From an uncultured Collinsella sp. (lineage in GTDB: Bacteria; Actinomycetota; Coriobacteriia; Coriobacteriales; Coriobacteriaceae): 41,380 bases of DNA. The notes beneath the pieces were generated by a model that was not told the DNA's origin, did no database searches, and was given only the letters and a program-made list of their open reading frames with translations. Below, piece by piece: positions 8,941 through 15,406 of the stretch (position 1 is its first letter; each line of letters opens with the position of its first letter). The DNA lies in NCBI GenBank assembly GCA_900752015.1, contig CAADTZ010000048.1, positions 1 through 41,380 of the forward strand. Direction: 5' to 3'. The position numbers were made by a program, and so were the translations under genes.

Positions 8941-10123
8941 CGAGAAGCGCCTCCACTCCGGGCAGGGCCTTACCCTCGACGAGCTCCATGGAAGCGCCAC
9001 CACCGGTGGAGATCCAGCTCATCTTGTCGGCCAGGTTGAACTTGTTGACAGCTGCGACGGAGTCGCCACCGCCGATGATCGAGGTGCAGTCGGCCTCGGC
9101 GACAGCCTCGGCGATAGCCTGGGTGCCGTGAGCGAAGTTGTCAAACTCGAAGACGCCCATGGGGCCGTTCCAGAACACGGTCTTGGCGCCCTTGACGGCC
9201 TCGGCGTAAAGCTCCTCGGTCTTGGGGCCGATGTCCATACCCTCACGATCGTCGGGGATAGCGTCGGAAGCGACAACCTCGGGGACAGCGTCCTCGCCAA
9301 AGTGATCGGCAACGCGGTTGTCGATGGGGAGCAGGATCTTGACGCCCTTCTCCTCGGCCTTCTTGAGCATCTCGCCGGCGCGCTCGACCCAGTCCTCTTC
9401 CTTGAGGGACTGACCAACGGTCAGGCCCTGAGCCAGGAAGAAGGTGTAGGCCATGCCGCCACCGATAATCAGGGTGTCAGCGGAGTCGATGAGGTGATCG
9501 AGAACGCCGATCTTGGAGGAAACCTTGGAACCGCCGACGATGGCGACGAAGGGACGCTCGGGCTCGGCGAAGATGCCGGTCAGCGTGTCGACCTCCTTCT
9601 CGAGCAGGAAGCCAGCGACGGCAGGCAGGTAAGCGGCGGGGCCCACGACGGAACCCTGGGCGCGGTGAGCGGTACCGAAAGCATCGAGAACGAAGACGTC
9701 GCCATAGGAAGCGAGCTTCTTGGCGATCTCGGGATCGTTCTTCTTCTCACGCTTGTCAAAACGGACGTTCTCGAGAACGAGGACCTTACCCGGCTCGACG
9801 GCGGCGACAGCCTCAGCAGCCTTCTCGCCGTAGGTGTCAGCGACAAAGGCAACGTCGAGACCAGAGAGCTCAGCGAGCTTCTTGGCGACGGGCTCGAGGG
9901 ACAGCTCGGGCTGGAAGCCGGTGCCCTCGGGACGGCCGAGGTGGCTCATGAGGATGACGCGAGCGTTGTGCTCAACGAGGTAGTTGATGGTGGGCAGGGC
10001 AGCCTTGATACGGGTGGTGTCGCCAACGACGCCATCCTTGATAGGCACGTTAAAGTCAACGCGGACGAGAACGCGCTTTCCGTCGACATCGATGTCGCGG
10101 ACGGTCTTCTTGGTAAAGGCCAT
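8933..10123 (-). CDS. pgk: Phosphoglycerate kinase
   Basis: Transfers phosphate from 1,3-bisphosphoglycerate to ADP, giving ATP and 3-phosphoglycerate. It has 396 residues from the chosen ATG. Visible family motifs are the N-terminal substrate-binding RVDFNVP, the HLGRP segment, the hinge and ATP region with GGSKVSSKIGVL, and the C-terminal GGGDSVAA nucleotide loop. The frame runs 12 codons further upstream, but the family begins near MAFTKKTVRDI and a GAAAGG lies 11 bases ahead. Upstream lie a hairpin (10147-10169) and a terminator (10183-10226), so pgk expression from the gap promoter must pass a partial stop or use a separate promoter. Confidence 0.97.
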   Translation of the reverse strand: MAFTKKTVRDIDVDGKRVLVRVDFNVPIKDGVVGDTTRIKAALPTINYLVEHNARVILMSHLGRPEGTGFQPELSLEPVAKKLAELSGLDVAFVADTYGEKAAEAVAAVEPGKVLVLENVRFDKREKKNDPEIAKKLASYGDVFVLDAFGTAHRAQGSVVGPAAYLPAVAGFLLEKEVDTLTGIFAEPERPFVAIVGGSKVSSKIGVLDHLIDSADTLIIGGGMAYTFFLAQGLTVGQSLKEEDWVERAGEMLKKAEEKGVKILLPIDNRVADHFGEDAVPEVVASDAIPDDREGMDIGPKTEELYAEAVKGAKTVFWNGPMGVFEFDNFAHGTQAIAEAVAEADCTSIIGGGDSVAAVNKFNLADKMSWISTGGGASMELVEGKALPGVEALLDA

Positions 10124-10146
10124 GTTTGCTTCTACCTTTCGTACGT

Positions 10147-10169
10147 GTCTGCCTCCCATTACGGCAGAC
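10147..10169 (-). promoter_or_regulatory. Hairpin in the pgk 5' leader
   Basis: A perfect 7-bp stem (GTCTGCC with GGCAGAC) and a nine-base loop lies between the gap terminator and the pgk ribosome binding site. It could protect the 5' end of a processed pgk-tpiA-gpmI mRNA. There is no T run, so it is not a terminator. Confidence 0.45.
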
Positions 10170-10182
10170 GATTTCTTATAAA

Positions 10183-10226
10183 AAGGGCGCGACCCTAGGG
10201 TGTAAGCCCTATAAGGCCGCGCCCTT
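10183..10226 (-). terminator. Terminator-like hairpin between gap and pgk
   Basis: On the minus strand a 9-bp stem (AAGGGCGCG with CGCGCCCTT) encloses a second small stem (TAGGG with CCCTA) and ends in TTTTTAT. It lies about 40 bases after the gap stop. The structure fits an intrinsic terminator that would make gap more abundant than the downstream glycolytic genes. Confidence 0.75.
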
Positions 10227-10263
10227 CTTTAGACGCTCAACGAGCTATTCGCTAAAAGCTAAA

Positions 10264-11289
10264 TTAAGCAACGAACTTCTCGAAGTACTTGATGGTGCGG
10301 ACCATCTGAGAGGTGTAGGAGTTCTCGTTGTCGTACCAAGAGGTGACCTGAACGAGGGTCTGGCCGTTGCCGAGGTCAGAGCACATGGTCTGAGTGGCGT
10401 CGAAGATGGAGCCGTGGGTCTCGCCGACGATGTCGCGGGAGACGATCTGGTCCTCGTTGTAGGCGAAGGTCTCGGGGATGGTCTCGGCGTAGGCCTTCAT
10501 GGCAGCGTTGACCTCGTCGACGGTGACCTTCTTGTCAACGACGGCGTAGAGGTTGGTCAGCGAGCCGGTCGGCGTCGGGACGCGCTGGGCGGCACCGATG
10601 AGCTTGCCGTTGAGCTCGGGGAGAACCAGGCCGATGGCCTTGGCAGCGCCCGTGGTGTTCGGGACGATGTTCTCGGAGCAGGCGCGGGAGCGACGGAAGT
10701 TGCCCTTGCGCTGCGGGCCGTCGAGCGGCATCTGGTCGCCGGTGAAGGCGTGGATGGTGGTCATGATGCCGGACACGATGGGAGCGAAGTCGTTCAGACC
10801 CTTGGCCATCGGGGCGAGGCAGTTGGTGGTGCAGGAAGCAGCGGAGATGATGTTGTCCTCAGCGGTCAGCGTCTCATGGTTGACGTTGTACACGATGGTG
10901 GGCAGATCGCTGCCGGCCGGAGCGGAGATGACGACCTTCTTGGCGCCAGCGTTGATGTGGGCCTGAGCCTTAGCCTTGCTGGTGTAGAAGCCGGTGCACT
11001 CGAGAACGACGTCGACGTCAAGGTCGCCCCAAGGCAGGTTGTTAGCGTCGGCCTCCTTGTAGATCTTGATCTCCTTGCCGTCAACGGTGATGGAATCCTC
11101 GCCAGCAACGACCTCGTGATCGCGAGCGTAGTTGCCCTGCGTGGAGTCGTACTTCAGCAGGTAAGCGAGCATATCGGGAGAGGTGAGGTCGTTGATAGCG
11201 ACGATCTCGGAGCCCTCATGACCGAACATCTGACGGAAAGCCAGACGACCGATGCGACCGAAGCCGTTAATAGCAACCTTTACTGCCAT
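10264..11289 (-). CDS. gap: Glyceraldehyde-3-phosphate dehydrogenase, NAD-type
   Basis: Oxidises and phosphorylates glyceraldehyde 3-phosphate in glycolysis; 341 residues. The Rossmann motif INGFGRIGR is at about 7-15. The acidic residue D34 in AINDLT favours NAD over NADP. The catalytic cysteine is C153 in SAASCTTNC. The start at 11289 is fixed by GAAAGGAG five bases upstream and by family alignment (MAVKVAINGFG); the open frame extends 34 codons further without support. A sigma-70-like promoter lies at 11362-11391 and a terminator-like hairpin follows the gene, so gap is probably made both alone and as the head of a glycolytic operon. Confidence 0.97.
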   Translation of the reverse strand: MAVKVAINGFGRIGRLAFRQMFGHEGSEIVAINDLTSPDMLAYLLKYDSTQGNYARDHEVVAGEDSITVDGKEIKIYKEADANNLPWGDLDVDVVLECTGFYTSKAKAQAHINAGAKKVVISAPAGSDLPTIVYNVNHETLTAEDNIISAASCTTNCLAPMAKGLNDFAPIVSGIMTTIHAFTGDQMPLDGPQRKGNFRRSRACSENIVPNTTGAAKAIGLVLPELNGKLIGAAQRVPTPTGSLTNLYAVVDKKVTVDEVNAAMKAYAETIPETFAYNEDQIVSRDIVGETHGSIFDATQTMCSDLGNGQTLVQVTSWYDNENSYTSQMVRTIKYFEKFVA

Positions 11290-11361
11290 TGTGTCTCCTT
11301 TCGTAAGGCCCCCGCGAGCTACAGCGCCCGCCGTTGAGGCCCACAAACTAACCACTCGCCT

Positions 11362-11391
11362 AATATACCTTTTTTTTGACTTGAATTTCAC
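11362..11391 (-). promoter_or_regulatory. Candidate promoter of gap
   Basis: Minus strand: -35-like GTGAAA (four of six matches), an 18-base spacer with a run of eight As, and -10 TATATT, about 73 bases upstream of the gap start. This is the most AT-rich stretch in the region and separates gap from whiA. Confidence 0.55.
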
Positions 11392-11423
11392 GAGAATGCT
11401 CGAAATTGAAAATCAAATTTACG

Positions 11424-11437
11424 TTAAAACGTTTTAA
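11424..11437. promoter_or_regulatory. Perfect palindrome upstream of the gap promoter
   Basis: TTAAAACGTTTTAA is a perfect 14-bp palindrome with a central CG, the form of LacI/CcpA-family operators. It lies about 35 bases upstream of the candidate gap -35, a position suited to activation or looping. A related AAACGTTT core occurs at 24135-24142, upstream of the sialic-acid operon. The protein that binds it is unknown. Confidence 0.4.
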
Positions 11438-11482
11438 ATACTAAAATAGCAGCTAAATCCATATATAAGTCGTTACTTCAAA

Positions 11483-12412
11483 CTACCTGTTTGCTTCAAT
11501 GAGCTTTTCAAGCCGTAAAACACGATGGTAGAGGGCTGACTTCGACAAGGGAGGGTCAGCCATCTCCCCCAAATCACGCAGCGACAGATCGGGATAGCGC
11601 TCGCGCAGGTCGCAAAAGACCGCCAAGGCATCCGGAAGCGCATCACGAAGGCCACGCTGCTCGAGCTCATCGATAAGCGCAAGCTGATGTTGGGCGGCAC
11701 CGGCGCTTCTGGTCTGGTTGGCGAGCTCGGCGTTCACGCGACGGTTCACATCGTTCTTAACCAACTTGACCGCGCGCGCCTCCTCAATCTCGGCAACGCT
11801 GCGCTTGGCGCCAATCAGCTTTAATAGATGCTCGATTTCCTCGGCGCTCTTAATGTACACGGCATATGACCCCCGCCGTGCATTAACACGAGCATGGACC
11901 CCAATCTGCTCCAACAGATCGCAAAGCCCCTTGGCATATTGCTCGCCCTGCACAGCAATCTCCAAATGAAAATCGCCGCGTGGATCGGCCACGAAGCCGC
12001 CCGCGATGAGCGCGCCGCGGATATAGGCAAGTCTACAGCAAGGACGGGCAACGATATGTCGGGGTACGCCGGCGACAAGTCCTCCCCTACGTTCGAGGAT
12101 ACCCAGCAGAACCAAGGCCTTATCCAGGTCTGGCTGATCAGGCAAGGTGATGAGGTAGTTTCGAACCTTATGCAATACAGATTTACGGACGGTGAACTCC
12201 GTTTTGAGCTTAAGGATACGATGCGTCAGCGTGATCATCGTGCGCGCGACGGCTCCCGTCTCAGTCGCAACCGTCAAACGATACCGCCCAGAGCCGGTAA
12301 GCGAGAGCGTACCGCTCACGCGCGTGAGGGCGGCAAGCGTCGACAAGTCGCAGTATTCACATTCGGGTTCGCAGCGCGCAAGCTCGTCGCGCACCTCAGC
12401 GGTAAACGACAT
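11483..12412 (-). CDS. whiA: DNA-binding protein WhiA
   Basis: WhiA-family (DUF199) protein, 309 residues. In Streptomyces it is a sporulation regulator, and in other Gram-positives it affects cell division and chromosome segregation. The N-terminus starts MSFTAEVRDELAR as in the family. The middle contains LAGLIDADG-like homing-endonuclease fold segments (YIRGALIAGGFVADP, about 133-147). The C-terminus is a helix-turn-helix region (YPDLSLRDLGEMADPPLSKSAL). It begins six bases after the rapZ stop and is co-transcribed with it. The usual middle gene yvcK is absent. About 190 AT-rich bases, with no visible terminator, separate it from gap. Confidence 0.95.
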   Translation of the reverse strand: MSFTAEVRDELARCEPECEYCDLSTLAALTRVSGTLSLTGSGRYRLTVATETGAVARTMITLTHRILKLKTEFTVRKSVLHKVRNYLITLPDQPDLDKALVLLGILERRGGLVAGVPRHIVARPCCRLAYIRGALIAGGFVADPRGDFHLEIAVQGEQYAKGLCDLLEQIGVHARVNARRGSYAVYIKSAEEIEHLLKLIGAKRSVAEIEEARAVKLVKNDVNRRVNAELANQTRSAGAAQHQLALIDELEQRGLRDALPDALAVFCDLRERYPDLSLRDLGEMADPPLSKSALYHRVLRLEKLIEANR

Positions 12413-12418
12413 GCAGGC

Positions 12419-13321
12419 CTATGCCTTCGTGTTGGCGCGCGACAGGTCGCGGTGGGAGATGCTCACATGATACTGAGCGCCTTCCAGGTAACGGGCCGTG
12501 GCCTCGGCAATGGCAACGCTGCGGTGCTGGCCGCCCGTGCAGCCGATGGCGATAGAAAGCTGCGGCTTACCCTCCGCGATATAACCGGGCATGACCGTAT
12601 CGAGCAGCTGTGTCCAAGCCTTCCAAAACTCCTGCGTCTTGGGATGGTCCAGAACAAAATCGGAGACCTTTTTATCGAGACCGGTCATCGTGCGCATCTC
12701 GGGATCGTAGAACGGATTGGGCAGGAAGCGGACGTCGATCATAATATCCGCTTCGACGGGCATGCCGTGCTTAAAGCCAAACGAGAACACGTGGACATCC
12801 ATAAGCTGCTGGTCGGACAGCTCGGAAAATGCCATACGCAGCTTGTTGCGCAGCGCAGAGGTGCGCAGACGGCTCGTGTCGATAATCATATCGGCTCGGT
12901 CGCGCACGCCCTGCAGCTGAAGGCGCTCGCGCTGAATGGCATCGGCCGTAGTCTCCCCCGGCTTGGCAATGGGATGACGGCGGCGATTTTCGCTGTAGCG
13001 ACGAATCAGCACCTCGTCAGAAGCCTCCAGGAACACGATGTCGCAGCTCATCTCGCGCTCTTCGAGAGCGGCGACCGCATCGAGCAACTCGTCAAACAGT
13101 CCCTGGCTACGCAAATCGCAGGTGACGGCGAGATGCCTGCCCACGCCCGTATTGATGCCGACGAGCTCGGCAAGCTGGGCGATGAGACGCGGAGGCAGGT
13201 TATCGATGCAAAAATAGCCCATGTCCTCGAACACGTGCATGGCCTGTGTGCGGCCTGATCCGGACATTCCGGTGATGATGACGATATCGGGGATGCGCTC
13301 CGAGCGCTCCGCCGCATCCAT
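12419..13321 (-). CDS. rapZ: RNase adapter / nucleotide-binding protein RapZ (YvcJ family)
   Basis: P-loop protein of the RapZ/YvcJ family, 300 residues. In E. coli RapZ controls GlmS amino-sugar synthesis through RNase E and small RNAs; in Gram-positives its role is less clear. The P-loop reads GMSGSGRT at 18-25, with arginine in place of the usual lysine, a variant I recall from other actinobacterial RapZ proteins. The family segments FCIDNLPP and the C-terminal IGCTGGQHRSVAIAE are intact. The ATG at 13321 has AAGGGAG five bases upstream. An alternative ATG at 13339 also has a good site (GGGAGG, six bases), giving six more residues. A terminator-like hairpin ends about 10 bases upstream of that second site. 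Confidence 0.94.
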   Translation of the reverse strand: MDAAERSERIPDIVIITGMSGSGRTQAMHVFEDMGYFCIDNLPPRLIAQLAELVGINTGVGRHLAVTCDLRSQGLFDELLDAVAALEEREMSCDIVFLEASDEVLIRRYSENRRRHPIAKPGETTADAIQRERLQLQGVRDRADMIIDTSRLRTSALRNKLRMAFSELSDQQLMDVHVFSFGFKHGMPVEADIMIDVRFLPNPFYDPEMRTMTGLDKKVSDFVLDHPKTQEFWKAWTQLLDTVMPGYIAEGKPQLSIAIGCTGGQHRSVAIAEATARYLEGAQYHVSISHRDLSRANTKA

Positions 13322-13359
13322 GGCATCTCCCTTTTGCATGTGTTGCCTCCCGAAAACAA

Positions 13360-13389
13360 GCGCGGGACCCAGCAACCCGGATCCCGCGC
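13360..13389 (-). terminator. Terminator-like hairpin between nanE and rapZ
   Basis: An 8-bp GC-rich stem (GCGCGGGA with TCCCGCGC) extended by two inner GC pairs is followed by TTGTTTTC on the minus strand. It probably ends the sialic-acid operon. It also sits directly upstream of the rapZ ribosome binding site and just downstream of a TATACT -10-like box (13408-13413), so it could act as an attenuator for rapZ-whiA. Confidence 0.7.
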
Positions 13390-13407
13390 GGTCAATTGCC
13401 TATATTG

Positions 13408-13413
13408 AGTATA
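13408..13413 (-). promoter_or_regulatory. Candidate -10 box upstream of rapZ
   Basis: TATACT on the minus strand matches five of six -10 positions and lies in the 100-base spacer after nanE. No convincing -35 is found 17 bases upstream. If used, the transcript would start just before the hairpin at 13360-13389. Confidence 0.3.
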
Positions 13414-13440
13414 CCGCCCCGAGCGGATACGAGGCCTGTC

Positions 13441-14127
13441 TTACGCCTCAAGCGCAGCCTTGAACCAACTCGTAATACTCGTGGGGTGCGTGATGGCGGT
13501 GCCGACGACAACGGCCCAGGCGCCAGCATCGATCGCGGCGCGAGCCTCCTCGGGCGTATGCACGCGACCCTCGCAAATGATGGGAAGGCCGGGGAATTCC
13601 TCGGTCGCCTGACGCAGGAGCGGCAGATCGGGGCCATCGGCCATGGTGCAGTCGATGGCGGCAACACCATGAGACAGCGTGGTGGACACCAGGTCGAAGC
13701 CCATGTCGACAGCACGACGAATATCCTCGATGGTGGCACAGTCGGCCATCAGGAGCACGCCCTCCTCGTGCAGCGGACGGAAAGTATCTTCGACGGTCTT
13801 GCCATCGGGACGCGGACGATCGGTGGCGTCGATCGCCACGATATCGGCACCCGCAGCAACGCAGGCGCGAGCGTGGCGCAGCGTCGGCGTGATGTAAACG
13901 CCCTCGTGCCCATCCTTCCACAGGCCGATAACAGGAACCTCACAGCGACCCTTAATGGCGGCAATGTCGGCAAGGCCCTGGCAGCGAATGGCGGCGGCGC
14001 CGCCGAGCTCGCAAGCGCGAGACATTTGAGCCATGGTCTCAGGCGTACGAAGCGGCTCGCCCATATACGCCTGAACGCTCACGACGAGCTTGCCCTTCAG
14101 GGACTGGATCAAAGGATCAACGGTCAT
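13441..14127 (-). CDS. nanE: N-acetylmannosamine-6-phosphate 2-epimerase
   Basis: Converts ManNAc-6-phosphate to GlcNAc-6-phosphate, the last committed step of sialic-acid breakdown before the NagA/NagB pathway. It has 228 residues, a TIM barrel of the NanE family. Visible family segments are the N-terminal LVVSVQA, the catalytic-lysine region VIGLWKDGHEGVYITPT and the C-terminal phosphate-binding EGRVHTPEEA and WAVVVGTAI. The frame is open 13 codons upstream, but the ATG at 14127 matches the family N-terminus; AAAGG lies about 11 bases before it. It is the last gene of the nan operon, separated from the ROK kinase by a spacer filled by a large hairpin. No nagA or nagB is in the window. Confidence 0.94.
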   Translation of the reverse strand: MTVDPLIQSLKGKLVVSVQAYMGEPLRTPETMAQMSRACELGGAAAIRCQGLADIAAIKGRCEVPVIGLWKDGHEGVYITPTLRHARACVAAGADIVAIDATDRPRPDGKTVEDTFRPLHEEGVLLMADCATIEDIRRAVDMGFDLVSTTLSHGVAAIDCTMADGPDLPLLRQATEEFPGLPIICEGRVHTPEEARAAIDAGAWAVVVGTAITHPTSITSWFKAALEA

Positions 14128-14152
14128 GTTCGACTCAACCTTTCTCAAAACA

Positions 14153-14250
14153 GCCTTCTGAGACACCGCACCTTGACGTTCAAACCGTCGCTCGCGTACC
14201 GAAGTACGCTTCGCTCCTCTTTCACGTCAATCTGCGGCACCTCAGAAGGC
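14153..14250 (-). promoter_or_regulatory. Large structured RNA element between nanK and nanE
   Basis: A 98-base imperfect palindrome. The outer stem is GCCTTCTGAG with CTCAGAAGGC (10 perfect bp). After a 3x3 internal loop come five pairs (14166-14170 with 14233-14237). After a 2x2 loop come seven pairs (TTGACGT with ACGTCAA). The apex is a 6-bp stem at 14194-14209 that on the minus (mRNA) strand reads GCGTAC-TTCG-GTACGC, a very stable cUUCGg tetraloop. The tetraloop marks the minus strand as the functional one. It is not a simple terminator because no T run follows. It may be a processing or stability element, a regulatory RNA or a dispersed intergenic repeat. Confidence 0.7.
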
Positions 14251-14267
14251 GCACTTGGTAGTTATGT

Positions 14268-15233
14268 TTACTTCAACGATGCAAGAAGGTGTTCGGCGGC
14301 ACCGATGAGCGGAGCATCGCCCTCCAGAGAACCGATGAGGATCGGCGTGTCCTGAAGCGGATCGAGCGCTTGGCTGGCATAGCCCTCGTGCACCGAATCC
14401 TTCCACGTCTGCGAACGCCAATCAGGACCTTGGTGAATCACGCCACCCGAAAGCACGATGACCTCAGGGTCCAGGATGTTAGCGAGCGAGCCCAAGCTGG
14501 CACCCAGCGCAAAGCCGGCGTCATGGATGACCTCGGTCGCCTTTGCGTCGCCCGCACGGCACAGGTCGTTCACATCGCGACCGACCGAAGGACGGCTGGG
14601 GTCGACGCGACCAAAGCGCTCATCGTACATACGACCAATGGAAGTGCCCGAAGCAACCGACTCCAGATGGCCGGAACGCCCGCAGGCGCAGGGAATGCCG
14701 GCGGCAGCCGAGCACTCGATGTGGCCCATATGACCGGCAGCACCATGGAAGCCCTGCATCACGCGGCCGTTCTCGACATATGCGCCGCCGATGCCCGTAC
14801 CGATGCCAAGACACAAGACGGAGAACTTGCCCTTGCCGACGCCCCAGTGGGCCTCGCCCAGAGCATGAGCCTGCACGTCGCCTACAACGGCAACGGGAAG
14901 ACCGAGGTCCTCGCGCAGACGCGGCCCCAACTGGACGCCGGACCAGCCGGGCATGATCTCGTTGGCATACGCGATGGCGCCCGTCTTGGGATCGACGACG
15001 CCGGCAGCACCGATACCGACGCCAAGGACCTCGACATCGGGATTCGCCTCGAGAGCAGCCTTGATGGACGCCTCGATACGCTGGAAGACGGCCTCGCCGC
15101 CCTCCTGGGCCTCGGTGGGAACCTCGGCCTCAAATACGGGATGGGGCACGCTGCCGTCAGCCGGGTACTCCATGATGGCAGTCGCGATCTTAGTTCCGCC
15201 GATATCGACAGAGCAGACGTACTTGTTCTCCAT
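14268..15233 (-). CDS. nanK: ROK-family kinase, probable N-acetylmannosamine kinase
   Basis: Most likely phosphorylates ManNAc to ManNAc-6-phosphate with ATP, linking NanA to NanE; 321 residues. ROK features are the ATP-phosphate loop DIGGTK (10-15), the catalytic aspartate D119 in VVGDVQAHALGE, the GTGIGG loop (145-150), and a zinc region with GHMGH (167-171) and CACGRSGHLE (182-191). In that zinc motif the usual third cysteine is histidine (H189). GHxGH rather than GExGH resembles E. coli NanK and favours ManNAc over glucose. AAGGAG lies upstream of the ATG. Kinase family certain; substrate inferred from the neighbours. Confidence 0.88.
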   Translation of the reverse strand: MENKYVCSVDIGGTKIATAIMEYPADGSVPHPVFEAEVPTEAQEGGEAVFQRIEASIKAALEANPDVEVLGVGIGAAGVVDPKTGAIAYANEIMPGWSGVQLGPRLREDLGLPVAVVGDVQAHALGEAHWGVGKGKFSVLCLGIGTGIGGAYVENGRVMQGFHGAAGHMGHIECSAAAGIPCACGRSGHLESVASGTSIGRMYDERFGRVDPSRPSVGRDVNDLCRAGDAKATEVIHDAGFALGASLGSLANILDPEVIVLSGGVIHQGPDWRSQTWKDSVHEGYASQALDPLQDTPILIGSLEGDAPLIGAAEHLLASLK

Positions 15234-15318
15234 GTCGCTCTCCTTAGGAGATAAAAAACAACTACAGGAAATGCGCCGTCAGGCTAGCCGTCACAGCGCG
15301 GTAAAGGTTTTCCAGGTG

Positions 15319-15392
15319 CCCGAGATCGCCGAGAAACCGTGTGGCCATTAACCTAATGGGTCATGGCCGCACGGTTGAACGGCGAGGTCGGG
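15319..15392 (-). promoter_or_regulatory. Long hairpin between nanA and nanK
   Basis: A 74-base imperfect palindrome starts 14 bases after the nanA stop. The outer arms are CCCGAGATCGCCG and CGGCGAGGTCGGG (11 of 13 paired). After an internal loop come inner arms AACCGTGTGGCCAT and ATGGCCGCACGGTT (14 pairs, one wobble), with a loop that can itself form GACC-GGTT. No T run follows on the minus strand, so it is probably a processing, stability or regulatory element rather than a terminator. Confidence 0.65.
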
Positions 15393-15406
15393 TGCCCGGG
15401 GAAGCT

